DNA of 64,000 nt from SZAS-103 sp964449135 (GCA_964449135.1 CAYUXZ010000002.1:34670-98669), one strand, 5' to 3'. Counted from the stretch's first letter, positions 34,317 to 43,699 are shown. The notes: generated by a model from the letters alone, not told the origin. Program-made: numbers and translations.

Positions 34317-35453
34317 ATGTTCACACGCAGGCGGTTCCTGGTCGGGAGCGGATCGGCGCTCGCGCTCGCCGGAGCGCTCGGTGCGCGCGCGTTGCGTGCG
34401 GAAGGCCTGAAATGGGCTCCGTACACGAACGCGATCGCGATTGACGGCGCCGGCGGCCTCGGCCGCATGGACGATCCGGACGACGGCACGCTCGGCGCTG
34501 GGGCGCTCGCCGATGCGCGTGCCTCGGGAATGACCGCGGTGCTGCTGACGCTCGCGCCGAGCGGGCGTTTCCGTTTCGGACACGACGCTTTCGAGACCAC
34601 CGTTAAATCCATCGCGCAGTACGAGCGCGAACTCGCGAAGCACCCGGATGCGCTGGTCGGCATCCGCAGTGGCGACGACATCGCGCGCGCCAAGCGCGAA
34701 GGCAAGCTGGGGTTGATCTACGGTTTCCAGGAATCCTCGCCGATTGGCGAAGACCCCGACCGCATCGACCTGTTCCAGTCGCTGGGCGTGCGCGTGATCC
34801 AGCTCACCCACAACCGGCGCAACCTCGTCGGCGACGGCTGCATGGAGCCGGGCAACGCGGGCCTGAGCGACCTGGGCCACGCGGTGATCGAACGATTGAA
34901 CGCGCGCAAGGTCTGCGTGGATCTCGCCCACGGCGGCGAGCGCACCACGCGCGAGGCGATCGCTGCGTCGAAGGCGCCGGTGCTGATGAGCCACACCGGC
35001 TGCCGCGCGCTGTCGGACCTGCCGCGCTGCGCGACCGACGCGAACCTCAAGGCGATGGCCGACCGCGGCGGCGTCGCGGGCATCGTGTTCTGGCCCTACC
35101 TGCGCAAGCAGGGCCAGCCGATGGCAGAGGATCTGGTCCGCCACATCGAGCATGCGGTCAATGTCTGCGGCGAGGACCACGTCGGCCTCGGCACCGACGC
35201 CACGCTGTCGCCGGTGGATCGCACGCCGAAGTTCGAAAAGGAAAACCGCGAGACCATCCAGGGGATGATCGAGGACGGCATCTTCGAGAAAGACCGTTCG
35301 CCCGACCTCTACCTGTTCATCCCCGACCTCAACCACCTGCGCCGCTTCGAGACGCTGGGCGCGCTGCTCTCGCGCCGCGGCCATTCCGACGCGCGCATCG
35401 GCAAGATCCTCGGCGGCAACTTCGCGCGGGTGATGGGAGAAGTGTGGGGCTGA
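34317..35453 (+). CDS. Tat-exported M19-family (renal dipeptidase-like) protein lacking canonical metal ligands
   Basis: A 378-aa protein with a twin-arginine signal (MFTRRRFLVGSGSALALAGA). The TIM-barrel family is recognisable from SLGVRVIQLTHNRRNLVGDG, VCVDLAHGG, VLMSHTGCRAL and HVGLGTD. Compared with M19 dipeptidases, the first metal motif (HxD) reads DGAGGL and the bridging Glu position reads Gln (GFQES); the two later His are kept. Some Tat-exported relatives share a DGLGG-type motif, so this may be a subfamily trait. The reaction is uncertain. A clear AGGAG box precedes the ATG. Confidence 0.82.
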   Translation: MFTRRRFLVGSGSALALAGALGARALRAEGLKWAPYTNAIAIDGAGGLGRMDDPDDGTLGAGALADARASGMTAVLLTLAPSGRFRFGHDAFETTVKSIAQYERELAKHPDALVGIRSGDDIARAKREGKLGLIYGFQESSPIGEDPDRIDLFQSLGVRVIQLTHNRRNLVGDGCMEPGNAGLSDLGHAVIERLNARKVCVDLAHGGERTTREAIAASKAPVLMSHTGCRALSDLPRCATDANLKAMADRGGVAGIVFWPYLRKQGQPMAEDLVRHIEHAVNVCGEDHVGLGTDATLSPVDRTPKFEKENRETIQGMIEDGIFEKDRSPDLYLFIPDLNHLRRFETLGALLSRRGHSDARIGKILGGNFARVMGEVWG

Positions 35454-35492
35454 CGTCGCCGCAGCAGCGACGCCAGCCGTGCAGCACGCGTC

Positions 35493-37559
35493 TTACCAGA
35501 TGTGCACTCGCTGGTCCTCGGGCCGCCACATCGGCTGGCCTTTCTTCACGCCGAACGCTTCGTAGAACTCGGGGATGTTCGACATCGGCCCGAGCACGCG
35601 CCACTTCGCCGGTGCGTGCACGTCGGACAGCAGGCGCGAACGCAGCACTTCCTCGCGTTGCTGGGTCATCCAGCCGAGCGCGTAGCCGAGGAAGTAGCGC
35701 TGCATCGGCGTGAGTCCGCCGATCTTCTCGCCCTTTTTGTACTGCTCGGTCTTCTTGAACGCGTCCATGCCGAGCAGGATGCCGCCGTAATCGGCGATGT
35801 TCTCGCCGAGCGCGGCCTTGCCGTTGATGTGCAGGCCCGGCAGCGGTTCGTAGGCGTCGAATTCCTTCACCATCAGTTCGGCGTGCGCAGTGAATTTCTT
35901 CGCGTCGTCCGCGGTCCACCAATCGGTGAGGTTGCCCGCGGGATCGAACTGGCGGCCTTCGTCGTCGAAGCCGTGGGTGATCTCGTGGCCGATCGTGCTC
36001 GCGGCGGCGTAACCGTAGACGACCGCGTCGTCCGCCTGCGCGTCAACGACACCGGGGATCGTGAAGATCGCCGCGGGCAGCACGATTTCGTTGTTCGACG
36101 GGTTGTAGTAGGCGTTGTAGGTCTGCGGCGTCATGCCCCATTCGGTGCGATCGACCGGCTTGCCGAGCTTGGACAGCGCGTCGTCGAAGCGCCAGTGCGC
36201 GGCGTTCATCATGTTCTGGCAGTACGAATCGCGGCCGACGACCAGCGCGGAATAATCCTTCCACTTGTCCGGATAGCCGACCTTCTTGGTGATCGCGGCG
36301 AGCTTCTTCTGCGCCTTGGCCTTGGTTTCCGGGCTCATCCAGTCGAGCTTGTCGATGCGGTCCTTGTAGGCGACGCGGATCGCCTCGACCATGTCGTTGT
36401 AGCGCTTCTTCGCGTCCTCGGGGAAGTATTCCTTGACGAAGATGCGCCCGAGCACCATGCCGATCGCGGAATTCTCGTTGTCGAGCACGCGCTTGTAGAG
36501 CTCGCGGGGCTCCTTCTGTCCCGACAGCACCTTGCCGTAGAAACTGAACTGCTCGTCGTCGAATGCCTTGCCCAGCGTCTCGGCGTATTCGTCCACCAGG
36601 TGCAGGCGCAGGTAGTCGCGCAGCACGGATACGCGCGTGGTGCGCAGCAGGCGATCCACGGCAGCGTAGAACTCCGGCTGGCCGACGATCAAGTACTGCG
36701 GATGCTGGTTCCACGCGGCGAAGCGCTTGTTCCAGGCGATCGTCGGCGTCAGGCTCGACGTAACCTCGGCGGGAGCCATCTTGTGGTAGTTCTTCGGCGG
36801 GTCGCGCAGATCCTCGAGCTTGCGCGAGGCCTTCGCGAGTTCGGTCTCGAACGCCATCACCGACGCCGCGTCGTCCTTCGCCTGCGCGGGCGCGCGGCCC
36901 AGCAGTTGCAGGGTGCGCGCGAGGTGTGCGACGTATTCCTCGCGGATGTGCGCGACGCCCTTTTCCGGGTTGAAGTAGAAATCGCGTTCGGGCAGTCCGA
37001 GTCCGCCCTGGTAGAGATGGATCGCCATCGCATCGGAATTCTTCTCGTCCTGGCCGACGCGGACGCGGAAGAACGGGTGCACGCCGATCGGCATCAGGCC
37101 GAATGCGACATCCTGCGCGCCGCGCCAGTCGCGCACCGCGTCGATCTGCTTGAGCTGCGCGTCCAGCGGATGCACGCCGAGCTTGTCGGCCTTGGCGGTG
37201 TCCATCGCGGTCGCCCAGAAATCGCCGATCTTCTGCGTGTCGCTGCCGGCCGCGGCTTTCGCGAGCGCGGCGCCCTCGCTGATCTTGCGCAGGCTCGCGT
37301 ACAGCTGCTCGTCAACTTCGTTGCCGATGCCCCAGGACGATTCGGAGGCCGGGATCGGATGCTTCTTCAGCCAGCCGCCGTTGGCGTACTGGAAGAAGTC
37401 CACGCCCGGATCAACCGAGGTGTCGAGGTTGGCCGCGAGGAAGTCCTGCGCAGGTTGCGGCGTTGCTGGAGTACCTGCGGCAAACGCCACCGTGGGCACG
37501 AGCAGCGCTGCGAAGATGAGCGTGGCAAGGCGGGATGGACGCAAGGCGAATGCAGTCAT
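35493..37559 (-). CDS. Secreted M13 metallopeptidase (third homologue)
   Basis: A 688-aa M13 peptidase with a signal peptide (ends near VAFAAG). The zinc motif HEITH (residues 525-529) and the Glu of ENIADYGG are intact, and NAYYNPSNN and the C-terminal VHIW are present. Predicted to degrade peptides in the periplasm or outside the cell. More similar in its active-site region to the 25.4 kb gene than to the degenerate copy. Its 3' end is 39 bases from the convergent M19 gene. Confidence 0.94.
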   Translation of the reverse strand: MTAFALRPSRLATLIFAALLVPTVAFAAGTPATPQPAQDFLAANLDTSVDPGVDFFQYANGGWLKKHPIPASESSWGIGNEVDEQLYASLRKISEGAALAKAAAGSDTQKIGDFWATAMDTAKADKLGVHPLDAQLKQIDAVRDWRGAQDVAFGLMPIGVHPFFRVRVGQDEKNSDAMAIHLYQGGLGLPERDFYFNPEKGVAHIREEYVAHLARTLQLLGRAPAQAKDDAASVMAFETELAKASRKLEDLRDPPKNYHKMAPAEVTSSLTPTIAWNKRFAAWNQHPQYLIVGQPEFYAAVDRLLRTTRVSVLRDYLRLHLVDEYAETLGKAFDDEQFSFYGKVLSGQKEPRELYKRVLDNENSAIGMVLGRIFVKEYFPEDAKKRYNDMVEAIRVAYKDRIDKLDWMSPETKAKAQKKLAAITKKVGYPDKWKDYSALVVGRDSYCQNMMNAAHWRFDDALSKLGKPVDRTEWGMTPQTYNAYYNPSNNEIVLPAAIFTIPGVVDAQADDAVVYGYAAASTIGHEITHGFDDEGRQFDPAGNLTDWWTADDAKKFTAHAELMVKEFDAYEPLPGLHINGKAALGENIADYGGILLGMDAFKKTEQYKKGEKIGGLTPMQRYFLGYALGWMTQQREEVLRSRLLSDVHAPAKWRVLGPMSNIPEFYEAFGVKKGQPMWRPEDQRVHIW

Positions 37560-37629
37560 GGAAGTTCCGGTTTGTGATTGACGCAGCGAGACATCGAATC
37601 ATGGTCCGCAAGACCGCCGCGGGCATGTG

Positions 37630-38760
37630 CTATTCGTACCACCCACCCATGCGCAGTCCTTCGACGAGCAGCCAGGCGATGCCGCCGGCCGCCGGAATCG
37701 TGAGGATCCAGGCCCAGATGATGCGCTCGACGATGCCCCACTTGATCGCGGAGAAGCGCTTGGCAGCGCCCACGCCCATGATCGTCGCGGAGATGTTGTG
37801 GGTCGTTGATACAGGGAGGCCGTGCAACGTGGCGTAGACGATGACCGTTGCGGCGGACGTTTCGGCAGCGAAGCCGTTGATCGGATGCAGCTTGACCATC
37901 TTGTGACCGAGGGTCTTGATGATGCGCCAGCCGCCCGCGGCGGTGCCGGCCGCCATCACCAGCGCGCAGCTCACCACGATCCAGGTGTCGATGCTGCCCT
38001 TGGAGAGCGCCTCAGCCGATGGTTTCAACGGGGCCAGCCACGAAGGCAGCGCATCGAGCTGATGCGCCTTCGCGGCCGACACCATCGCGAGCGCGATGAT
38101 GCCCATGGTCTTCTGCGCATCGTTGGTGCCGTGCGCGAACCCCATGCAACCGGCGCTGAGCAATTGCGCCTTGCCGAAGAACGAGTTCACCCAGCGCGGC
38201 CGCGCGATCCGCGCCAGCAGTCCACCGGCGCGCGCCATGCCGGCGATGATCGCCATCAGCAGGCCCATCAGCGCGAAACCGACGAGGAATCCTGCGACCG
38301 GCGAGCTCACCATCGGCACCACGACTTTCCAAAACACGCCAGCACCCTTGAACCACGGCGTAGCGGGCTTCGACCAGACGATCGCCGCCCAGTTGCCATG
38401 CGCTGCCGCGAGCGCGGCGCCGCACAGCCCGCCGATCAGCGCGTGGCTGGACGAGGACGGCAATCCGACCCACCAGGTGATCAGGTTCCAGACAATCGCG
38501 CCGGTCAGCGCGCACAGGATCACCTGCGAGCTCACCTCGACGACGTGGGCGTCGATCAGGCCGCTGGCGATGGTCTTGGCCACCGCCGTTCCCCACAGCG
38601 CGCCGATCAGGTTGGTGGCCGCTGCGAGCACGACCGCCTGCCAGGGCAGCAGCACCTTGGTCGCGACCACGGTCGCGATGGAATTTGCGGTGTCGTGGAA
38701 TCCGTTGATGTATTCGAACACCAGCGCGACCAGCACGACCGCCAGGACGAGGGACAACAC
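37630..38760 (-). CDS. pit: Low-affinity inorganic phosphate transporter (PiT family)
   Basis: A 376-aa inner-membrane carrier with two PiT repeats: FEYINGFHDTANSIATVVAT near the N-terminus and GCMGFAHGTNDAQKTMGI in the middle. It has about ten hydrophobic helices and WWVGLPSSSSHALIGGL. It imports phosphate, usually as a metal-phosphate complex, with protons. The start is GTG, ten bases after the DUF47 stop. Co-encoded with DUF47, a pairing seen across bacteria where DUF47 modulates Pit. Confidence 0.93.
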   Translation of the reverse strand: MLSLVLAVVLVALVFEYINGFHDTANSIATVVATKVLLPWQAVVLAAATNLIGALWGTAVAKTIASGLIDAHVVEVSSQVILCALTGAIVWNLITWWVGLPSSSSHALIGGLCGAALAAAHGNWAAIVWSKPATPWFKGAGVFWKVVVPMVSSPVAGFLVGFALMGLLMAIIAGMARAGGLLARIARPRWVNSFFGKAQLLSAGCMGFAHGTNDAQKTMGIIALAMVSAAKAHQLDALPSWLAPLKPSAEALSKGSIDTWIVVSCALVMAAGTAAGGWRIIKTLGHKMVKLHPINGFAAETSAATVIVYATLHGLPVSTTHNISATIMGVGAAKRFSAIKWGIVERIIWAWILTIPAAGGIAWLLVEGLRMGGWYE

Positions 38761-38770
38761 GCCGGCGCCC

Positions 38771-39400
38771 TCAGACGTTCTTCAGCACGACGCGATAGAT
38801 GACCGTTCCGGCCTCGCGGCAGCGGTCGATCGCCTTTTCGAGCAGCTCGAAGAAGTCCTTCACCAGCAGCACCTGCATGCCGTCGTAGTTGCCGGCGTAG
38901 AGATCGCGATAGAGCTCGAGCATCAGGCGGTCGGCCTCGCTTTCGATCGCGCCGAGGCGGTCGTTGAGCTCCTTCATCGGTTCGAGCTTGAGCCCGCGCA
39001 GTTGCCGGACCATTTCCTGGACGACGCTCGCGGCCTGTTCCAGCATCGCCGCGCGCGGCGCGAAATCGATCCCGCGCAGGTTGCCCGCGGCAAGCGCGTA
39101 GCGGTCGGCGAATTTCTCGATCGCCTTGGGAATGCGGTACAGCGCGCCTGCGAGCGCCTCGATGTCCTCGCGCTCGATCGGCGTCACGAAGGAGTTCACG
39201 AGCGCGGCGTTGAGGCTGTTGATGACTTCGCGCGAGCGCTGCCGGGCGTGCTTGAACGCGTCGAGCGCCGGTTCGCTGCCGGCGGGCGTTCGCGCCAGTG
39301 ACTGCAAGGCGCGCGCGCTGTCGAGTGCGGTGGAGGCGGCCGATTCGAACAGACCGTAGAACTGCTTGCCGTTGCCGAAGATGGTCTGCAGTGAAAACAT
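38771..39400 (-). CDS. DUF47 / PhoU-like phosphate transport regulator
   Basis: A 209-aa all-helical protein of the TIGR00153/DUF47 family, related to PhoU. It carries acidic metal-binding-type helices (LGAIESEADRLMLELYRDLY) and the family N-terminus. Such proteins are cytoplasmic partners that control Pit-type transporters. CGGAG precedes the ATG. A Pho-box-like repeat lies 37-54 bases upstream. Confidence 0.92.
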   Translation of the reverse strand: MFSLQTIFGNGKQFYGLFESAASTALDSARALQSLARTPAGSEPALDAFKHARQRSREVINSLNAALVNSFVTPIEREDIEALAGALYRIPKAIEKFADRYALAAGNLRGIDFAPRAAMLEQAASVVQEMVRQLRGLKLEPMKELNDRLGAIESEADRLMLELYRDLYAGNYDGMQVLLVKDFFELLEKAIDRCREAGTVIYRVVLKNV

Positions 39401-39436
39401 GCGAACTCCGAAGTCGGTGCGGCAAGGCCGGGGCGT

Positions 39437-39454
39437 ATGACGACAATGTTACAG
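39437..39454 (-). promoter_or_regulatory. Pho-box-like direct repeat upstream of DUF47-pit
   Basis: On the minus strand CTGTAAC-ATTG-TCGTCAT shows the 7-4-7 layout of a PhoB box (CTGTCAT, 4 bases, CTGTCAT), with five of seven matches in each half. It could place the phosphate genes under PhoB control. No good -10 follows at the expected distance, so confidence is low. The rest of the 39401-39667 gap shows no gene. Confidence 0.3.
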
Positions 39455-39667
39455 TGTCCGCAATGACCCTGCCCGCGCGCAGTCCCGCAAGCAGACCTAC
39501 CGGACGCGCCGATGCGGTTATCCTGACCCGCCGCGCGCGCCAGACCCCGCATCCGTGACCCGAATCCTCCGCCATCGCGCACGATCCGCACCGCACGCCG
39601 CGCCGGCCGTCGTCCGCGCCACGGAAGCCGCAGGGGCACCGGATCGCCGGCCTCGCGGAAACCGGCC

Positions 39668-40996
39668 GTGACCCCGCTCGCCTGGTCCGCGCTCGCGTTG
39701 TTCGCATTGTCCTGCGCGCTCGTCGCGCTGGAGGAACGCATCGGTCTGCGCAAGTCCAAGCCGATGATGCTCGCCGCCGCGCTGATCTGGGGCGCGATCG
39801 CGTGGTCCGCGCGCGGCGATCCGGCGCGGGCACGACAGGTCGCCGAGGCGTTCGAGCGCGTCTTCCTCGATTACGCCGAGCTGTTTTTCTTCCTGATCGT
39901 CTCGATGACCTTCGTGGATGCGATGGCCGAGCGCGGCGTGTTCGACGCGCTGCGCGCGCGCCTAGCGCGACGCGCTCCGAGCTACCGCGCGGTGTTCTGG
40001 ATCACCGGCGCGCTCGCATTCGCGCTGTCGTTCGCGGTCAACAACATGACCACCGCGCTGGTCGTCGCTTCGCTGGCGATTGCGGTGGGCGCGGGCAATG
40101 CGCGCATCGTCGCGATGGCCTGCGTGAACATCGTCGTCGCCGCGAACGCGGGCGGCGCGTGGAGCGCGTTCGGCGACGTCACCACGCTGATGGTCTGGCA
40201 GGCGCAGCGCGCGGAGTTCTTCGAGTTCTTCCGCCTGTTCCTGCCGGCGCTCGCGAACTGGCTGGTTCCCGCCACTCTGATGGCGTTCGCGCTGCCCGCG
40301 GGCGGACCGGCCGCGGACGCGGGTGCACCGTCGCTGAAATCCGGCGGCGTGGCGATCTGCGTGCTGTTCGCGCTGACCATCGCGATCACCGTCGTCGCGC
40401 GCCAGGCGCTCGGCATGCCGCCGGTATTCGGAATGCTCGCCGGGCTGGCGCTTCTGCAGTGGCTGGCGTTCGCGATCGCGCGCCGCGAAAAAACCGATGC
40501 GGAGCCCGACGCGCTCGCGCTCGGACACGCCGCCGCGCGCGGGCGCTACGACGTGTTCGCGATCATCGCGCGCGCCGAATGGGACACGCTGTTGTTCTTC
40601 GGCGGCGTGCTGCTCTCGGTCGGAGGGCTGGCCGCGCTCGGCTGCCTCGATGTGCTGTCCACGCAACTCTACGGCCGCTTCGGGCAGACCGCGGCGAACG
40701 TCGTGCTCGGCATGTCGTCGGCGATCGTGGACAATATCCCGATCATGTCCGCGGTGCTGCAGATGGATCCGGCGATGAATCCCTCGCAATGGTTGCTGAT
40801 CACGCTGACCTGCGGCGTAGGCGGCAGCCTGCTGTCGGTCGGATCGGCCGCGGGCATCGCGCTGATGGGTGCGGCGCGCGGGCAATACACCTTCATGAGC
40901 CACCTGCGCTGGAGCTGGGCAATCACACTGGGCTTCGCGGCGAGCGTGGCGCTGCACCTGGCGTTGAACTCCGGCACGGGCGGGGGCGCGCCATGA
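39668..40996 (+). CDS. nhaD: Na+/H+ antiporter NhaD-type
   Basis: A 442-aa ion transporter with about twelve membrane segments. Characteristic regions are VFLDYAELFFFLIVSMTFVD, FAVNNMTTALVVASLAIAVG, ANAGGAWSAFGDVTTLMVW and SSAIVDNIPIMSAVLQM, matching NhaD of the ion-transporter superfamily. It exchanges cytoplasmic sodium for protons. It starts at GTG and overlaps the downstream CBS-domain gene by four bases, suggesting coordinated expression. Confidence 0.93.
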   Translation: MTPLAWSALALFALSCALVALEERIGLRKSKPMMLAAALIWGAIAWSARGDPARARQVAEAFERVFLDYAELFFFLIVSMTFVDAMAERGVFDALRARLARRAPSYRAVFWITGALAFALSFAVNNMTTALVVASLAIAVGAGNARIVAMACVNIVVAANAGGAWSAFGDVTTLMVWQAQRAEFFEFFRLFLPALANWLVPATLMAFALPAGGPAADAGAPSLKSGGVAICVLFALTIAITVVARQALGMPPVFGMLAGLALLQWLAFAIARREKTDAEPDALALGHAAARGRYDVFAIIARAEWDTLLFFGGVLLSVGGLAALGCLDVLSTQLYGRFGQTAANVVLGMSSAIVDNIPIMSAVLQMDPAMNPSQWLLITLTCGVGGSLLSVGSAAGIALMGAARGQYTFMSHLRWSWAITLGFAASVALHLALNSGTGGGAP

Positions 40997-42306
40997 CCCG
41001 CATCCTGATCGTGCTCGTGCTGGTGCTGTTCAACGGCTTCTTCGCGATGTCGGAAATGGCGGTGATGACTTCGCGCCGCATCCGCCTCAAGCAGATGGCG
41101 CAGACCAGCCGGCGCGCCGCGAAGGCGCTGCAGCTCGCCGAACATCCCGAAGGATTCCTGTCCGCAGTGCAGCTGTGGATCACCCTGCTCGGCCTGCTCA
41201 CGGGCTACTTCGGCGGCGAATCGGTGGGCGCCGAACTGGAGGAGCCGATTACGCACATCCCGCCGCTCGCGCATTACGCGCACGGCATCGGTCTGGTGAT
41301 CGGCTTCCTCGTGATGGTGTTCCTGTACGGCGTAATCGGCGAACTCGTGCCCAAGCGCATCGCGACGCTGTCGCCCGAACGCCTCGCCGTGCAGGTCGCG
41401 TACCCGATGCACTGGCTCGCGACCGCCGCCAAGCCCGGCGTGTGGCTGCTCGCGCTGTGCACGCGCACGCTGCTGCGAGTGTTCGGACTTCGCAAGATCG
41501 AAGAAGGGCGCGTGAGCGCGGAAGAAATCCGACTGCTCGTCGCCGAAGGCCACGAGCAGGGGACGTTCGTCGATGACGAGCGCAACATGATGAACCGCGT
41601 GCTGCGCCTGGGCGACCGCAGCGCGGCGAGCCTGATGACGCCGCGCACGCAGATCGCATGGCTGGACGCGAACGCGAGCTTCGCCGAGAACCTGATCGTG
41701 ATGGAGGAAACCGGCTATTCGCAATACCCGGTCTATCGCGGCAACGACCGCGAAGTGCTCGGTATCCTCGAGATGAAATCGCTGGCCGGGCACCTGGGCG
41801 CTGCGAATCCCGACTTGTTCGCGACGTTGCGCCCGGCGGTGTTCGTCGCCGAATCCACGCGCTCGCTCGCGCTGCTGGAAAGTTTCCGCGACGAGCAGCA
41901 GTCGCTCGCGCTGGTCGTGGACGAATACGGCGAGATCCAGGGGCTGGTGACGCTCGAGGACCTGATGGACGCGATCATCGGCCGCCTGCAATCGGGCGCG
42001 ACCGGCGATCCGGAGGAAAAAGCGATCGTCGAGCGCGACGACGGCTCGTGGCTGCTCGACGGCGGCGTGTCCACCGACGACCTGCGCGAACTGCTCTCGC
42101 TCGGCGAGTTGCCCGACGAGGCCGATCGCGACTACAACACGCTGGCCGGCATGGTCATCGCGCACTTCGGCCGCATCCCCCACGTGGGCGAGCACTTCGA
42201 GTGGAAGGACTACCGCTTCGAGGTCGTGGACCTCGACGGCGCGCGCGTGGACAAGCTGCTGGTGTCGCGGGTGACGGACGAAGACCTCGGCTCTACCGGC
42301 GAGTGA
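40993..42306 (+). CDS. CNNM/CorC-type membrane protein with CBS domains (hemolysin family)
   Basis: A 437-aa protein with an N-terminal DUF21/CNNM membrane domain (LIVLVLVLFNGFFAMSEMAV; VQLWITLLGLLTGYFGGESV), two cytoplasmic CBS domains (VSAEEIRLL, RSAASLMTPRTQIAWLD, LVVDEYGEIQGLVTLEDLMD) and a C-terminal CorC_HlyC domain (DRDYNTLAGMVIAHFGRIPH). Relatives mediate or regulate magnesium efflux; the old name hemolysin is historical. ATGA overlap with nhaD. Confidence 0.92.
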   Translation: MTRILIVLVLVLFNGFFAMSEMAVMTSRRIRLKQMAQTSRRAAKALQLAEHPEGFLSAVQLWITLLGLLTGYFGGESVGAELEEPITHIPPLAHYAHGIGLVIGFLVMVFLYGVIGELVPKRIATLSPERLAVQVAYPMHWLATAAKPGVWLLALCTRTLLRVFGLRKIEEGRVSAEEIRLLVAEGHEQGTFVDDERNMMNRVLRLGDRSAASLMTPRTQIAWLDANASFAENLIVMEETGYSQYPVYRGNDREVLGILEMKSLAGHLGAANPDLFATLRPAVFVAESTRSLALLESFRDEQQSLALVVDEYGEIQGLVTLEDLMDAIIGRLQSGATGDPEEKAIVERDDGSWLLDGGVSTDDLRELLSLGELPDEADRDYNTLAGMVIAHFGRIPHVGEHFEWKDYRFEVVDLDGARVDKLLVSRVTDEDLGSTGE

Positions 42307-42334
42307 TCCGCCGCGACCGGGCGAGACGAACGAC

Positions 42335-43324
42335 TCAGTAGCGGATCAGCGCCGAACCCCAGGTGAAGCCGCCGCCAAAGGCTTCAAGCAGCAGCAACTG
42401 GCCGCGCTGCACCTTGCCCGAGCGCACGGCTTCGTCGAGCGCGAGCGGCACCGATCCGGACGAGGTGTTGCCGTGCTTGTCCACGGTGACGATCACGCGC
42501 TCCATCGGCATGTCCAGCCGTTTGGCGGTGGCCTGGATGATGCGCAGGTTGGCCTGGTGCGGGATCAACCAGTCGATCGCGTGGCGATCGAGGCCGTTCG
42601 CGGCGAGCGCCTCCTCGACGACCGCGTCCAGCGTCTTCACCGCGACCTTGAAGACCTCGTTGCCGGTCATCATCACGCGTACGCCGGCGTTCTTTTCCTC
42701 GGGCTTGAAGCCCGACGAGACGCCGACCGGATTCCACAGCAACTCCTTGTAGGCGCCGTCGGCGTGCATGTGGGTGGAGATGATGCCGGTCTCGTCGTCG
42801 GCCTTGAGCACGACCGCGCCGGCGCCGTCGGCGAACAGCACGCAGGTCGCGCGGTCGGACCAGTCGAGCATCCGCGTGAGCGTCTCGGCGCCGATAACCA
42901 GCGCGGTCTTGACCGTGCCCGCGCGGATGAACTGGTCGGCGATGGACATCGCGTACATGAAGCCCGAGCACGCGGCGTTGACGTCGAAGGCCATGCAGCC
43001 GTTCGCACCGAGCTTGTTCTGCACGAGGCAGGCGCTGGACGGAAAGATCAGGTCGGGCGTGGTGGTGCCGAGGATCAGCAACTCGACTTCGGACGCGGCC
43101 ACGCCCGCAGCTTCGAGCGCGCGCTTTCCCGCTTCGAAGGCGAGGTCGCTGGTGGTCTGGCCTTCGGCCGCGACGTGGCGCTGGCGGATGCCGGTGCGTT
43201 CGCGGATCCACTCGTCGCTGGTCTCGACGAACTGTTCGAGGTCGGCGTTGGTCAGCACCTTTTCCGGCAGGTAGCTGCCGGTGCCGGCGATGCGCGAATA
43301 CACGCGTTGCGCGGGTTGGGTCAC
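42335..43324 (-). CDS. fabH: Beta-ketoacyl-ACP synthase III (FabH)
   Basis: A 329-aa thiolase-fold enzyme that condenses acetyl-CoA with malonyl-ACP to start fatty-acid synthesis. The Cys-His-Asn triad is visible in NAACSGFMYAM, LIPHQANLRI and HGNTSSGSVPLA, and GGGFTWGSALIRY is the conserved end. GTG at 43324 is preferred: CAGGAG lies six bases upstream, whereas the TTG at 43339 would put that box inside the gene. The usual plsX gene is not between rpmF and fabH, and no fabD/fabG/acpP follow. Confidence 0.95.
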   Translation of the reverse strand: MTQPAQRVYSRIAGTGSYLPEKVLTNADLEQFVETSDEWIRERTGIRQRHVAAEGQTTSDLAFEAGKRALEAAGVAASEVELLILGTTTPDLIFPSSACLVQNKLGANGCMAFDVNAACSGFMYAMSIADQFIRAGTVKTALVIGAETLTRMLDWSDRATCVLFADGAGAVVLKADDETGIISTHMHADGAYKELLWNPVGVSSGFKPEEKNAGVRVMMTGNEVFKVAVKTLDAVVEEALAANGLDRHAIDWLIPHQANLRIIQATAKRLDMPMERVIVTVDKHGNTSSGSVPLALDEAVRSGKVQRGQLLLLEAFGGGFTWGSALIRY

Positions 43325-43441
43325 CACGTTCTCCTGCAAGACGGCGAATGCGCCCGTGATCGTCGCGAATCCGGCGATTGCGCGATCCGTTCGTAGTGAG
43401 TCTGTCGGACCACGGACGGATTCACGGCGATGCCTGCAATT

Positions 43442-43475
43442 GCCGTCGTCCCTCGAAAGCCGGGGGACGGACGGC
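43442..43475 (-). terminator. GC hairpin between rpmF and fabH
   Basis: An imperfect inverted repeat, GCCGTCGTCCC (43442-43452) with GGGACGGACGGC (43464-43475), one bulged base, seven bases past the rpmF stop. No T tract follows in the rpmF direction, so it may attenuate transcription or stabilise the rpmF message rather than terminate fully. Confidence 0.4.
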
Positions 43476-43481
43476 GATCAG

Positions 43482-43676
43482 TCACTCGTCAACTTCGACG
43501 GCGTTCTTGCTCTCGATCACCTGGCGGCCACGGTAGTAGCCGTCCTTGGTGACGTGGTGGCGGATGTGGGTCTCGCCGCTGGTCTTGTCGGTCGAAAGCT
43601 GCTTGCTGCTCAATGCGTCGTGCGAACGGCGCATGCCCTTGCGGGAGGGGGAGACGCGGGATTTCTGGACTGCCAT
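43482..43676 (-). CDS. rpmF: 50S ribosomal protein L32
   Basis: A 64-aa basic protein beginning MAVQKSRVSPSRKGMRRSHD with SGETHIRHHVTKDGYYRGR, the proteobacterial L32 pattern without the zinc-ribbon cysteines found in other phyla. Located 23 bases downstream of yceD, the conserved arrangement in many bacteria. Confidence 0.97.
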   Translation of the reverse strand: MAVQKSRVSPSRKGMRRSHDALSSKQLSTDKTSGETHIRHHVTKDGYYRGRQVIESKNAVEVDE

Positions 43677-43699
43677 GGTGGATCTCCGGATTGCTGCTG

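Noticed and set aside
35455..35472. Hairpin CGTCGC / GCGACG between the convergent M19 and M13 genes as terminator
   Set aside because: Only a 6-bp stem and no T tract on either strand.
39401..39667. A small gene in the longest intergenic gap
   Set aside because: Short open frames here are Arg-rich, lack ribosome sites and resemble no family.
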